This document shows, in pieces, positions 12,268 through 20,208 of a stretch of DNA of 64,000 nucleotides. The position numbers and the translations under genes were made by a program. The DNA is from Thermacetogenium phaeum DSM 12270 (GTDB lineage Bacteria > Bacillota > DSM-12270 > Thermacetogeniales > Thermacetogeniaceae). The stretch is from positions 2,155,001 to 2,219,000 of the forward strand of contig NC_018870.1 of the NCBI RefSeq assembly GCF_000305935.1, written 5' to 3'. The stretch's first letter is position 1; each line of letters starts with the position of its first letter. The notes beneath the pieces are model-generated. The model did not search any database. It had not been told where the DNA came from and worked only from the letters and a program-made list of their open reading frames with translations.

Positions 12268-12453
12268 ATCTATTTACCCACTCGATTATTGCAGTTAACG
12301 CCTGCCGACGGTAGCGGCTACACGAAGTTCACCGCTACTGCTCCCGGGCGAGTTCGACCCCCGGCATGCCACCGGCTCCCACCTCGTTCCACCGGCTCTC
12401 TGAAGGCCGCCAGGAGTGGTCTACTACTCCCGTTCCTCGCATTTACTGATGAC

Positions 12454-12482
12454 ATTATATGAAATATAACGCCTTATGTCAA
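12454..12482 (-). promoter_or_regulatory. Consensus sigma-A promoter for the leuS leader
   Basis: On the minus strand TTGACA (12477-12482), a 17-bp spacer and TATAAT (12454-12459) form a perfect consensus promoter. Transcription should start near 12447, just ahead of the T-box stem I. Confidence 0.9.
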
Positions 12483-12636
12483 CAGTCAATTCGCCACCAT
12501 TTGCAGAACGACCAATTCCTCCACAATTTAAACCTAACTGCACCTCATCCGCACAACTCATTGAACTTCTTCAAGAGAGCTGAACATCCCCGCCATCCAA
12601 CTTTTTTGTTAACATTTTTAGGACCTTAGAAGGAAC

Positions 12637-12664
12637 TTGTTCAACAACATCGTATTAGTAAAAT
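12637..12664 (+). promoter_or_regulatory. Possible promoter for the c-di-GMP riboswitch transcript
   Basis: TTGTTC (12637-12642), a 16-bp spacer and TAAAAT (12659-12664) lie about 30 bp before the riboswitch. The match is moderate; it is the best pair I see. The stretch 12483-12636 shows nothing else. Confidence 0.4.
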
Positions 12665-12691
12665 TAGACAGCAAAACCGATAATTCGATCC

Positions 12692-12776
12692 GAGAAAGGC
12701 AAAACCGTCGAAAGACGGCGGCGCAAAACTAGAGGGGCTACAGCGGTTGCTCCGCCAGGCCAGCCAGTTGCCGGTT
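12692..12776 (+). promoter_or_regulatory. Cyclic di-GMP-I (GEMM) riboswitch
   Basis: The core pattern of the class is present: AAAGGCAAAACC, a GAAA tetraloop on stem CCGTC/GACGG, then GGCGCAAAACTAGAGGGG followed by CTA, a second hairpin, and the closing CAGCCAGTTGCC that pairs back with GGCAA. An intrinsic terminator follows about 15 bp later, so control is probably transcriptional. Whether c-di-GMP turns the gene on or off cannot be told by eye. Confidence 0.85.
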
Positions 12777-12789
12777 CCTGATTAAGATC

Positions 12790-12838
12790 AGAGAAGGGCC
12801 TGAACTGCGCTGTACGTTGAGATCGGGCCCTCTCTTTT
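12790..12838 (+). terminator. Riboswitch-controlled terminator
   Basis: AGAGAAGGGCC ... GGGCCCTCTCT followed by TTT forms a strong hairpin with an 18-20 nt loop between the riboswitch and the transglutaminase start. It is the likely expression platform. Confidence 0.8.
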
Positions 12839-12866
12839 GAAACCGTTTTCTTCTGGAGGTCAAAAA

Positions 12867-13754
12867 TTGAACAGGAAGAAATTTCAACTTTTCCTCATCA
12901 GTCTGGCTTTAGCATTCACCGCCGTTCTGTCCAGCGGCATCCCGGCAGAAGGCACCTACAGCATCGGTTTTCGAACGGCTTCAATCGAGATCACAAAGCC
13001 CGTTGCCAGCGGTGTGTCCTGCGACGGCATCCTCCAAACGGAGGGAAAATCGGACCTTCAGCAGGTCTGGTTCTGTCTGCGGGGCCCTGAGGGGGAAATC
13101 GCCACTTACCCCGTTCCCGTCAGCAACGGCCGCTTTCAGGCGAACATTCACCTCCGTTTCGGCCCGGGCACCTACACCGTCTGGGCAGGGGACAATCCCT
13201 ACCACTTCGACGGCAAGATCAGGTTTCTGGTAGAAAACAGGTCACAGTCCGATACGAGGTACCTTGCACCCTCGGCCTACGTTGACAGCGATAATGGAAA
13301 GGTCGCCGCCCTGGCCTCTGCCCTGGCCAATGCCCGTTTGACTGACAGAGAAAAACTGGAGGCCATCTACGATTGGGTGACCGGAAACATCAGCTACGAT
13401 TACTGTGCTTACAAAAGCGGCCGCAACCTTCTGGTCAAAGCCAGCACGACGCTGGAGAAGAAGACCGGAACCTGCCGTGACTATTCCTTCGTTGTGGCCG
13501 CCCTGGCCCGGGCGGCCGGTTTGCCCGCCCGGGTGATCTACGGCAAGGTTTTTGACAGCGATGCTAAGGTATGGTATGACCACGCCTGGAATGAGGTATA
13601 CGCCGATGGGCGCTGGATTGTCCTGGATGCCACCCGGGATGCAGGCTATGTCTCAAACGGACGCTTTGTCCCCGCTCCTTCTCGGAAACACTTCGATCTA
13701 ACCGATGAAGCATACAGCAGATACTACAGCAACCAGACCTATACAATCCACTAA
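12867..13754 (+). CDS. Secreted transglutaminase-like protein
   Basis: This 295-aa exported protein has a C-terminal transglutaminase/protease-like core. The triad is visible: Cys in TGTCRDYSFVV, His in YDHAWNEVY and Asp in VLDATRDAG. A signal peptide with a hydrophobic stretch (LFLISLALAFTAVL) precedes an Ig-like N-terminal region (about residues 30-130). I chose the TTG at 12867 because it follows GGAGG at good spacing; an upstream frame start lies inside the terminator. The gene sits behind a c-di-GMP-I riboswitch, suggesting a role in surface or matrix remodelling (cross-linking or proteolysis). The exact substrate is unknown. Confidence 0.85.
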   Translation: MNRKKFQLFLISLALAFTAVLSSGIPAEGTYSIGFRTASIEITKPVASGVSCDGILQTEGKSDLQQVWFCLRGPEGEIATYPVPVSNGRFQANIHLRFGPGTYTVWAGDNPYHFDGKIRFLVENRSQSDTRYLAPSAYVDSDNGKVAALASALANARLTDREKLEAIYDWVTGNISYDYCAYKSGRNLLVKASTTLEKKTGTCRDYSFVVAALARAAGLPARVIYGKVFDSDAKVWYDHAWNEVYADGRWIVLDATRDAGYVSNGRFVPAPSRKHFDLTDEAYSRYYSNQTYTIH

Positions 13755-13795
13755 CTGGATCTCAGAAAATAAGACGGCGCCGCCTCCTGGGGGGA

Positions 13796-14761
13796 TCACC
13801 TTTTGCCCTCCCTTCTCCTGAGCAGCAGAACACCGGCTCCGATCAGAACCACCCCAGCGTACACCGCTGCGAACAGATTGCCGCCCGTAATGGGGAACTC
13901 TCCCTTTGCCGGAGGGAACGCAGGCTTCCCCTCCGGCGGAGGTATCACTGGCTCAGGCTGCTCACCTGCGGAGGGCGGCCCTGCCGGCGGCCCTACCACG
14001 CCCGGTTCCGCCGGCACATCGATCGGTTCGTCATCCCCTCCCGGCGGCGGTTCCGGTTCGCCCGGTTCTCCTGGGACACCCGATCCTCCGGGCTCTTCGG
14101 CGTCGTCGGCCCCGCCGGAGTCCTCATCCACCGCTGCAGCAACGGCGATACTGAAATTATATTTGCCTTTCTGGGAAACACCGGGCAGTATATGAAACTC
14201 CAGATACCCCTCGAAGAGCTCTCCGGGGCCCTGCAGGGGCTTCTCCTCAACGCTCCAGCGCACCTCGATCAAGGCATCTTCCGGAACATCTCTGCAAACA
14301 ACCTCTCCCCCGCTGCAGAGGTAATAGAGAGAGCCATTTTCCAGAATCTGCGACCGGCCCTCCCAGCCGAGCACCGCCCTTTCTATGCTGATCGGCACCC
14401 ATCCATTGTTCTTGATACCGCAGGTAATAATGTTGTAATAGCCGGGATAAGCATTGCTGACAGTCAGGTCAATCCTGTCCGGAACGCCCTCACCGTCACT
14501 GCCGGCATCCCCCCAGAAATAGACCGTCTTGGAGACATCCTTTCCCTCCGGACAGGTGCGCACATTCTCTAAACCGGGATCACATGTTGGATCGGGCCCG
14601 GTGTCGCGCTGCTCCAATAGGTTCCTGTCAAAACCCCAACTCACCCGGCTCGTCTGGGCGGTGGGCCTTACTTCCAGGTTGCCGGACCACCTGGCGAAGC
14701 CGTAATTCATCAAAGATAAGGCCAGGAGCATGTTTACTAATAGCAAAGCCGCTCTCCTCAT
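13796..14761 (-). CDS. Fibre-like surface protein with SipW-type leader and FPITG anchor
   Basis: 321 aa. The N-terminus (LALSLMNYGFARWSGNLEV) matches the pattern of SipW-cognate signal peptides seen in TasA/camelysin-like proteins. The middle has motifs shared with neighbours: CPEGKDVSKT and DLTVSNAYPGYYN. A Pro/Gly/Glu-rich linker (about residues 215-285) follows, then FPITGG (about 289-294), a hydrophobic helix and RRREGKR, which is the layout of a sortase sorting signal. It probably sits on the cell wall as a terminal or base subunit. It is the last gene of a minus-strand cluster that includes the signal peptidase. No sortase gene lies in the window. Confidence 0.75.
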   Translation of the reverse strand: MRRAALLLVNMLLALSLMNYGFARWSGNLEVRPTAQTSRVSWGFDRNLLEQRDTGPDPTCDPGLENVRTCPEGKDVSKTVYFWGDAGSDGEGVPDRIDLTVSNAYPGYYNIITCGIKNNGWVPISIERAVLGWEGRSQILENGSLYYLCSGGEVVCRDVPEDALIEVRWSVEEKPLQGPGELFEGYLEFHILPGVSQKGKYNFSIAVAAAVDEDSGGADDAEEPGGSGVPGEPGEPEPPPGGDDEPIDVPAEPGVVGPPAGPPSAGEQPEPVIPPPEGKPAFPPAKGEFPITGGNLFAAVYAGVVLIGAGVLLLRRREGKR

Positions 14762-14816
14762 CCCTTAACAATACACCCCTCTCTTGGAGATGTTCCGGGG
14801 TTCTATCTATCCGCCC

Positions 14817-15938
14817 TCAAGTATCGCCGAAGCTCTGATCCCGGCGGCTTGCCGCTGCCCCCGCCGAATGATGGGTCCTGCCGTTAAAAAGAGCAGCAGC
14901 ATTGATGCACTGATCGAATTCGGCAACCCGGCAGCTGTACACCGTCAAACCGTCAATTACGTAACAGGTGAACTTGTGAGGGAGCACCCCCTCCTGATAG
15001 ATCAACGGCTTGCCGGCCTCATCGGCTACCTTCACCAGGTCCTCCAGAGATGAAAGGGAAACTGTGATGAGGTCCTCCGGCAGGGAGAAGTCATCTCCGG
15101 CCCGCACCATTCTGTCCCCGTGCTGCCTCCAGACCACCTGCACTAAATCTGGGCCGGCAGAATTCCTGCCTTCCGTTACCAGGGAAAAAACAACCAGAAG
15201 AAGAAGGAGAGCAACAGGAAGAATGCAAGCCTTAATCCTTCTCTCTTGCGCATCGGGGTCGGGGATCTGAACCGTCCTCGTCAGGGCAGCGCTCTTTTGG
15301 GGCGTCAGGTTGCCGACGATCCGGAACTCACCGGATGTGAGAGGTATTTCCATTGTCGGCGCCAGTTTTTCGGCAACCCTGCCGGCGGCGGATCTGGCCT
15401 CTAAATCAATGTCCGCCCTGATGACGAGCCTGGGCTCTCTGGCATTTACCCCCAATTCTTCATTAACACTCTTTAGGAACTGGTTGTAGGACTCCAGATT
15501 GATGGTAAACGGCCTGCTGAACACTAAAGTTTTTCCCGTCGCCTGCACCGCCGTTTCCGGAACGAGGATAAACTCCTTGCGCCACATCTTAGGTGCTTCA
15601 ACCACCGCAACAATCCTGTAATCGGCTTTCATCTCAGCGGCAGCATCGGCAGTGAATCGATAGCTGCAGACAGCATCGATTGATTTGACCAGCTTGGCGT
15701 AATAGGTTTGGCCGGAGCCGAGGGGCGTTTCGTTGAAAATACTGTTTGGCCTGATCTGAACCTGATAATCAATCTGCCCCCGCTGTTCATAACTGTACAC
15801 GGGGAGATTCTTGCTCACCACAGTCGGCTCCCGGTAAACCCTGTAAAGGTTGTAAAGGGAAGCGGCCAGCAACAGCATCAGCAGAAGAAGGATGGCGATT
15901 CTTACTTTCTTGCCCAGCTCGATCTTGCCCAGGCGCAC
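14817..15938 (-). CDS. DUF5305-like membrane protein
   Basis: 373 aa with an N-terminal membrane helix (about residues 12-30), a large extracytoplasmic region beginning VYSYEQRGQIDYQVQIRPNS, a second helix (ILPVALLLLLVVFSLV, about 240-255) and a roughly 115-aa cytoplasmic tail. The organisation and the YxY-Q-G-xxxYxV-x-N pattern resemble DUF5305 proteins, which occur beside SipW-type signal peptidases. The start lies 12 bp after the peptidase stop, so they are one operon. It may assist processing or export of the fibre proteins; this is inference from position. Confidence 0.6.
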   Translation of the reverse strand: MRLGKIELGKKVRIAILLLLMLLLAASLYNLYRVYREPTVVSKNLPVYSYEQRGQIDYQVQIRPNSIFNETPLGSGQTYYAKLVKSIDAVCSYRFTADAAAEMKADYRIVAVVEAPKMWRKEFILVPETAVQATGKTLVFSRPFTINLESYNQFLKSVNEELGVNAREPRLVIRADIDLEARSAAGRVAEKLAPTMEIPLTSGEFRIVGNLTPQKSAALTRTVQIPDPDAQERRIKACILPVALLLLLVVFSLVTEGRNSAGPDLVQVVWRQHGDRMVRAGDDFSLPEDLITVSLSSLEDLVKVADEAGKPLIYQEGVLPHKFTCYVIDGLTVYSCRVAEFDQCINAAALFNGRTHHSAGAAASRRDQSFGDT

Positions 15939-15950
15939 AGTGTTTCCCCC

Positions 15951-17126
15951 TCAGATAAACAGTTTTCTAGCGGCTATCGACGCCCAGCCCAAACGCGGGA
16001 TTACCAGCACGACCTTTCCCTTAACCTGCCCCTGCTGCACCGGCTCGTCTGGTTGGTCGTTGTCGTCCCCCTTTGTAATAAACTTCCGGTCAAAACCGGC
16101 GCCTTCAACCTCAATCACCCGGTGAATCGTTGGAATCGGCGAACCCTCAACCCTGTAGGCAATAATGTCACCTACCGTCAGAAGATCGGGGTTTTTTCTG
16201 GCAATGATCACGATGTCCCCTACTTCCAGGGTCGGCCGCATGCTTCCGCTGTAGATGACCGCCGGTCGCACCGGGAACACCCCGAGGGAAAACCAGATGG
16301 TGACCACGGCGGCAACTCCGAAAACCGCCGTTCTTACCATCCCCTCCCCGGTTGTTCTCTTTCTGCGGCGGGAGGCAAGCTGAGAAGCATAATACTCCTG
16401 GATAATTGCCAGACCCACCAGAGGAACAACCGTACCGGTAAGAGCCTTCATCGCCCAGTTGAGGTCCGGTAGCACCGGACAGAACCACTCAAAAGCCTCG
16501 AGCAATCCCCTGTAGACAAGAGCAGGCAGCGCACCCCCCCACATGGCCAGAAAAGAGGCCAGCAAATGCTCCATAACGATGGGATGCACCGAGGACCCGC
16601 AGAACTGAGTCCAGGTCTCCAGTGTGCTCTCCGGCCCAGGGATCTGTTTGGCCGGGATGTCGATCACGGCGAAGAGCAAGGCCAGCAAAACGGGCAAAAA
16701 GGCAGCCGGCCTGTGCAGGAGCCTGTTGAGCAGCCAGGCGCGGCAGAGCTCCATACCCAAAAGCCCTGACGCAACGTACACCAGGTTGAACAGGATTCCC
16801 CTGAGTGTGAAAGAGTAAGGGCTCTTCCCGAAACCGCTCAGAAAACCGGCCACCACCATCAGGTAGATCTGAAAAAGAGCAACCCCGCCGGCCAGTCTGA
16901 TCAGCAGCGGCAGCATCCGTTTTTTCCCCACCCCCCGGTAGCGAGGCAGGTGCAGGAAATACAGGATGATAAGCAGCCAGACCGCCGGCTGGGCTACATA
17001 AACCCCGTAAAAACCGGGCAGAATGCGCGGCAACACGAAGTCAAAGAGCAGGGGAACTGTACATGCCAGTCCGCAGCCCAACAGCCAGTCACATGGAAGT
17101 CTGAGTTTCCCATTGGAGAAGCTCAT
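15951..17126 (-). CDS. SipW/ER-type signal peptidase I fused to a polytopic membrane domain
   Basis: 391 aa. Residues 1 to about 255 contain multiple predicted membrane helices with no family I recognise. Residues about 265-391 are an S26B signal peptidase: catalytic Ser in YSGSMRPTLEVGDIVII, His in IPTIHRVIEVEG (in place of the bacterial Lys), then FITKGDDNDQPDEPV. The Ser/His pair is typical of the SipW and eukaryotic/archaeal type. The ATG at 17126 follows GGAAGGAAAGG. It probably cleaves the unusual leaders of the adjacent fibre proteins. SipW is normally under 200 aa, so the N-terminal extension is striking. Confidence 0.85.
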   Translation of the reverse strand: MSFSNGKLRLPCDWLLGCGLACTVPLLFDFVLPRILPGFYGVYVAQPAVWLLIILYFLHLPRYRGVGKKRMLPLLIRLAGGVALFQIYLMVVAGFLSGFGKSPYSFTLRGILFNLVYVASGLLGMELCRAWLLNRLLHRPAAFLPVLLALLFAVIDIPAKQIPGPESTLETWTQFCGSSVHPIVMEHLLASFLAMWGGALPALVYRGLLEAFEWFCPVLPDLNWAMKALTGTVVPLVGLAIIQEYYASQLASRRRKRTTGEGMVRTAVFGVAAVVTIWFSLGVFPVRPAVIYSGSMRPTLEVGDIVIIARKNPDLLTVGDIIAYRVEGSPIPTIHRVIEVEGAGFDRKFITKGDDNDQPDEPVQQGQVKGKVVLVIPRLGWASIAARKLFI

Positions 17127-17305
17127 TGCCTTTCCTTCCCACCGGGGCCGGCCTAATGCACCGGAACCGGTCAATCCGGCCGACCACAAAGGGTCTTCCA
17201 CCACCCGCAATCATCAGCAATTGGGAGGTGAAGAGCGCCGGGACTTCACTTCGCAGCGCTCCCACCCTACATCAAAGCGCTCCGGCTACACCGGCGAACG
17301 ACCGC

Positions 17306-18493
17306 TTAAAGGGAAACCGTAAAGGTAAACACCCCGGGATCGACGCCATCCCTGACCCGCAATGCGATCGCAATCGCCTTCCTTCTGCCAGGCTGAATAA
17401 CAGAATCACTGCTCTCTAGCAACCGCAGTTCCATCTCCTCGGGGTTGCTGTTGATGATCTTCAACTGGCCTATCGGGATCGGTTTCGTCCCCGTATTCTT
17501 CACATCAAGCACGATCTTGTTGTAATAGGCGGGGTAACCGTTATTGACCGCGACTTCCGCCAGGTCGTACATCCCATCCCCATCTGTGTCCTCCCTGGCA
17601 ATCGCTGTTGATGCCAGATTGGCATTGGTTTTGGTGATGCCCCCGAATTCCGGATCGCAGGTCCAGTCTAACCCGACGTCCTGCTGCTTGCACCCGTAGA
17701 TGTACCACTGCGCAGGTACCTCTGTAACGGTAACCGCCGCTGTGTCTGTGTCGGTAAGAACCCCGTCACTCACTTCCAATCTGGCCGTACCCTGATAAAC
17801 GCTATCCCAGGTAAAAGCCGCACAGGGATCCGTCGTCCACTCGGTATCCCAGTTGCCGTCATTGTCAAAATCCCAGCGGTACTGGAGCTGGTCACCATCG
17901 GGATCGGAGGAACCGCTCCCATCGAAAGCAACCGAGGAACCTACAAAAGCCGCATAGGGGCCGCCAGCCTCCGCTACCGGAGGGTTGTTATAAGGTGGTT
18001 CATCGATATAAATGTCCCCTCTGATGATGAACACGACATCATCGAAGTCGCGATCCCCTCCGCCCCTCAGGTCCTCAAAACCGACCTCCCAGGTCTGGAA
18101 ACCCATCTCGGTTACAACGGCATGTACCTGGCCATCGCTGTTCCTCTCCCCCGGCCCTGTGAACCAGGTTCCCTCCCGGCTGTTGGAAATAAAGAATATC
18201 AATTCCGTGCCGGCGGGATACCTCCCCAGATCGATTACCGTACCTGGGGTAAGGCTGTGGCCATAGCCGATATCTCTGCGCTCCGGACTCCATAAGCCGA
18301 AGAGGTTGTTGAGATCCGCTGTTGCGGGCAACATTTCTATAGTAACATCGCTATCTTCGGTAAGAACGATGATCTTTGCCGCAGGATAGAGCGCAGCTTC
18401 AGCTTGCCCCAAACCGAAGAAGCCAAAAGCCAGAACCAGCCCTAAACCCAATAAAACGAGGTTGATGAGGATCACTGACGGCTTTCTCTTCAT
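17306..18493 (-). CDS. Secreted PKD-domain protein with DUF4114-like and fibre-type C-terminal domains
   Basis: 395 aa. Signal peptide (LINLVLLGLGLVLAFGFFGLGQAEA), a DUF4114-like domain ending GGGDRDFDDVVFIIRG (about residues 120-160), a PKD domain (NPPVAEAGGPYAAFVG ... YRWDFDNDG, about 170-255), and a C-terminal module starting WYIYGCKQ with TCDPEFGGIT and NNGYPAYYNKIVLDV. The last module is nearly duplicated in the protein at 21487-23364. The ATG at 18493 follows AAGGAGG. It is probably an extracellular matrix or adhesion protein secreted by the general route. Confidence 0.75.
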   Translation of the reverse strand: MKRKPSVILINLVLLGLGLVLAFGFFGLGQAEAALYPAAKIIVLTEDSDVTIEMLPATADLNNLFGLWSPERRDIGYGHSLTPGTVIDLGRYPAGTELIFFISNSREGTWFTGPGERNSDGQVHAVVTEMGFQTWEVGFEDLRGGGDRDFDDVVFIIRGDIYIDEPPYNNPPVAEAGGPYAAFVGSSVAFDGSGSSDPDGDQLQYRWDFDNDGNWDTEWTTDPCAAFTWDSVYQGTARLEVSDGVLTDTDTAAVTVTEVPAQWYIYGCKQQDVGLDWTCDPEFGGITKTNANLASTAIAREDTDGDGMYDLAEVAVNNGYPAYYNKIVLDVKNTGTKPIPIGQLKIINSNPEEMELRLLESSDSVIQPGRRKAIAIALRVRDGVDPGVFTFTVSL

Positions 18494-18667
18494 TCCTGAA
18501 ACCTCCTTCCCCCCTACTATAGGGGTCAATATTCACCGCCTTCCGGGTCCAAAAGACCGGAGCTTTGACAACCGAACAATCCTCCTGTGGGTGCCGAACA
18601 CCCAGCGCATAAAGATTTGATAATTCCGGGTGGGACTTATCCCACCCGACATTCAACAGGTTTGCTT

Positions 18668-19363
18668 TCAATCAACTACGCTCCCGGCCGGGATCGGGCT
18701 CTCATTCCACTGGACACCCTCAATGCTCAGGCTGAAGCTGTATTGATCGTTCTGAGCGGCAGGCTGCAGCACATGGAAGCAGATGCTCTCGCTGAGCACC
18801 TCTCCCGGGTGCTGCTGGGCGCTGACGTTGTCCTGGAACATGACCTCGATCACGGCGCCGTTCTCCTCAGGGCTCACAAAACCGTCATCATATTCGCTGA
18901 TGATGGAGCCGTTGCTGCAGAGGTAGTAGACAACCCCGCTTTCCAATTCAGACTCAGTTTCCATCCACGTCAGCTCGGGAATCTGCACGATAACCGGTAT
19001 GGTCCCCGCGTTAATGACATCGAAGGTTATCTCGTTGAAGTAGCAGGGGTAGGCATTGGAAACGGTGATGTCGAGGGTGTCCTTGACGCCGTCCTCATTG
19101 GCGTCTGTGACCTCAACAGAGGTAGAGCCCACATCCTTGCCCTCTGTGTCCTGATCATAGTTGAGCATCCCGCCCTCCATCTCGGAGTGCCAGTCGGTCC
19201 CCTCGTCGAGCTGCCATACGCTTTCATCGAAGATCCCCCACTTTACCGAGCCGCTCTGAGCAGTGGCTCTTACCACCACAGAGTCCGACCACTTGGCAAA
19301 GCCGAATCCCATCAGAGCCAGAGCAAGCACCACAACCTGGCAGACAAGCGCTTTCTTGCGCAC
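18668..19363 (-). CDS. SipW-cognate fibre-like secreted protein
   Basis: 231 aa starting at GTG 19363 after GGGAGG. The leader LALALMGFGFAKWSDSVVV has the G-x-x-x-A-x-(W/F)-S-D pattern of TasA/camelysin precursors cleaved by SipW-type peptidases. The mature part shares TEGKDVGST and DITVSNAYPCYFNEI with neighbours and looks all-beta. There is no anchor at the C-terminus. It is likely a secreted structural subunit, paralogous to the product of 20209-20877. Confidence 0.72.
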   Translation of the reverse strand: MRKKALVCQVVVLALALMGFGFAKWSDSVVVRATAQSGSVKWGIFDESVWQLDEGTDWHSEMEGGMLNYDQDTEGKDVGSTSVEVTDANEDGVKDTLDITVSNAYPCYFNEITFDVINAGTIPVIVQIPELTWMETESELESGVVYYLCSNGSIISEYDDGFVSPEENGAVIEVMFQDNVSAQQHPGEVLSESICFHVLQPAAQNDQYSFSLSIEGVQWNESPIPAGSVVD

Positions 19364-19496
19364 GATCGCACCTCCCTTTTCTATAAAGCATCTAATTAAA
19401 GGAGTACAAAACCATCCAAACGGCATCTTAAATAAATAAACTTAAGCAAAACTGTGACGGCAGCTGCGGCATCCTAAAACCAAGGACTCCAGTCGG

Positions 19497-20093
19497 CTAT
19501 CCCCTATCGTTCCAGCGGCAGGCGTCCGCCCAGATGCTTAAGGAAGCCTCTTCCGCAGAGCAGCCGGGGTGAAACTGCAGTTCAATGCACATCCTCTGCT
19601 GCGGATCGAGCAGCACATCTCTGACCGCTCTCTGCAACCGCTTGATGCCGCTGCCGTTCTCCCGGTAACCGTTGGGGAGGCTGACCTCCCATTTTTGAAG
19701 GCACCCGTTCCCGCACCCATCCAGCGAGATGCCTTTAATCCTGGCCGGGATCGTCCCACCGTTGCCGATCTCGAGAGCGGCGGTAATTCTGCAGCCGTTG
19801 CAGCCGCCCCCGAAGAAGAGATCCACGTACTCATAGTAGTCCGTCTCCGAGACGGCGCAGACCCAGGGGCCCTCGGCATAGCTTACAGATGGCGGGTTCA
19901 CCCTTTCAGGCTCCTGGCTGCGGCACCGGCCGCACATCCAGGCATCGGCATCCTCGCACCTGATGCCCACCCCCAGCCATCCCGTAGCCGCGTCGGCGTT
20001 GACCAGCAGGGTATCCGACCAGCTGGTGTATCCCGCACCGATGATCATCAGCGAAAAGAGCATTACCAGGCAGAAGAACAGCGGTCTTTTCAC
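19497..20093 (-). CDS. Cysteine-rich SipW-cognate secreted protein
   Basis: 198 aa from GTG 20093 (GGGAGGG upstream). The leader LMIIGAGYTSWSDTLLVNADAATG fits the SipW-cognate pattern. The mature protein is rich in cysteine, with paired motifs WMCGRCRSQ, GGGCNGCR, GCGNGC and CxxxCxW, unlike the other paralogues. It may be disulfide-stabilised or metal-binding. It lacks the clear AYPxYYN motif. Operon position and leader support membership of the same secreted system. Confidence 0.65.
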   Translation of the reverse strand: MKRPLFFCLVMLFSLMIIGAGYTSWSDTLLVNADAATGWLGVGIRCEDADAWMCGRCRSQEPERVNPPSVSYAEGPWVCAVSETDYYEYVDLFFGGGCNGCRITAALEIGNGGTIPARIKGISLDGCGNGCLQKWEVSLPNGYRENGSGIKRLQRAVRDVLLDPQQRMCIELQFHPGCSAEEASLSIWADACRWNDRG

Positions 20094-20135
20094 TCCGGTG
20101 CTCCCTCCCGCGAGCAATAGTAGAAAACTTTTATG

Positions 20136-20184
20136 GCAGCGGGTAAGGGGGCATAAGTGGCCCCCTGCATCCATAACCCGCTGC
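20136..20184 (-). terminator. Nested hairpin between two fibre genes
   Basis: GCAGCGGGT and ACCCGCTGC enclose GGGGGC/GCCCCC, a strong two-tier hairpin just after the 20209-20877 gene. Only a weak T-rich tail follows (CATAAAAGTTTTC). It may terminate partially or stabilise the upstream mRNA so that the first subunit is made in excess. Confidence 0.55.
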
Positions 20185-20208
20185 ACACGGACAAATTATC
20201 AACAGGTA

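Larger units (their letters stand above)
12123..12447 (-). promoter_or_regulatory. Leucine T-box riboswitch leader of leuS, interrupted by a tRNA gene
   Basis: Hallmarks appear in order on the minus strand: GGAACGGGAGTAGTA (stem I base, 12422-12437), CTTCAGAGAGCCGG (AG bulge, 12392-12405), a specifier segment TCGAACTCGCCC with CTC (Leu) at 12350-12352, a stem GTAGCGG...CCGCTAC (stem III candidate), then the T-box motif GGGTGGTACCACGG (12164-12177) and the terminator. The bulge UGGU would pair with an ACCA tRNA end (A73), which fits tRNA-Leu. Uncharged tRNA-Leu binding should favour antitermination of leuS. A complete tRNA-Ala gene lies between the stem III region and the T-box motif; the flanks GGTAAATAG and TTATTTGCC can pair around it. 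Confidence 0.88.
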
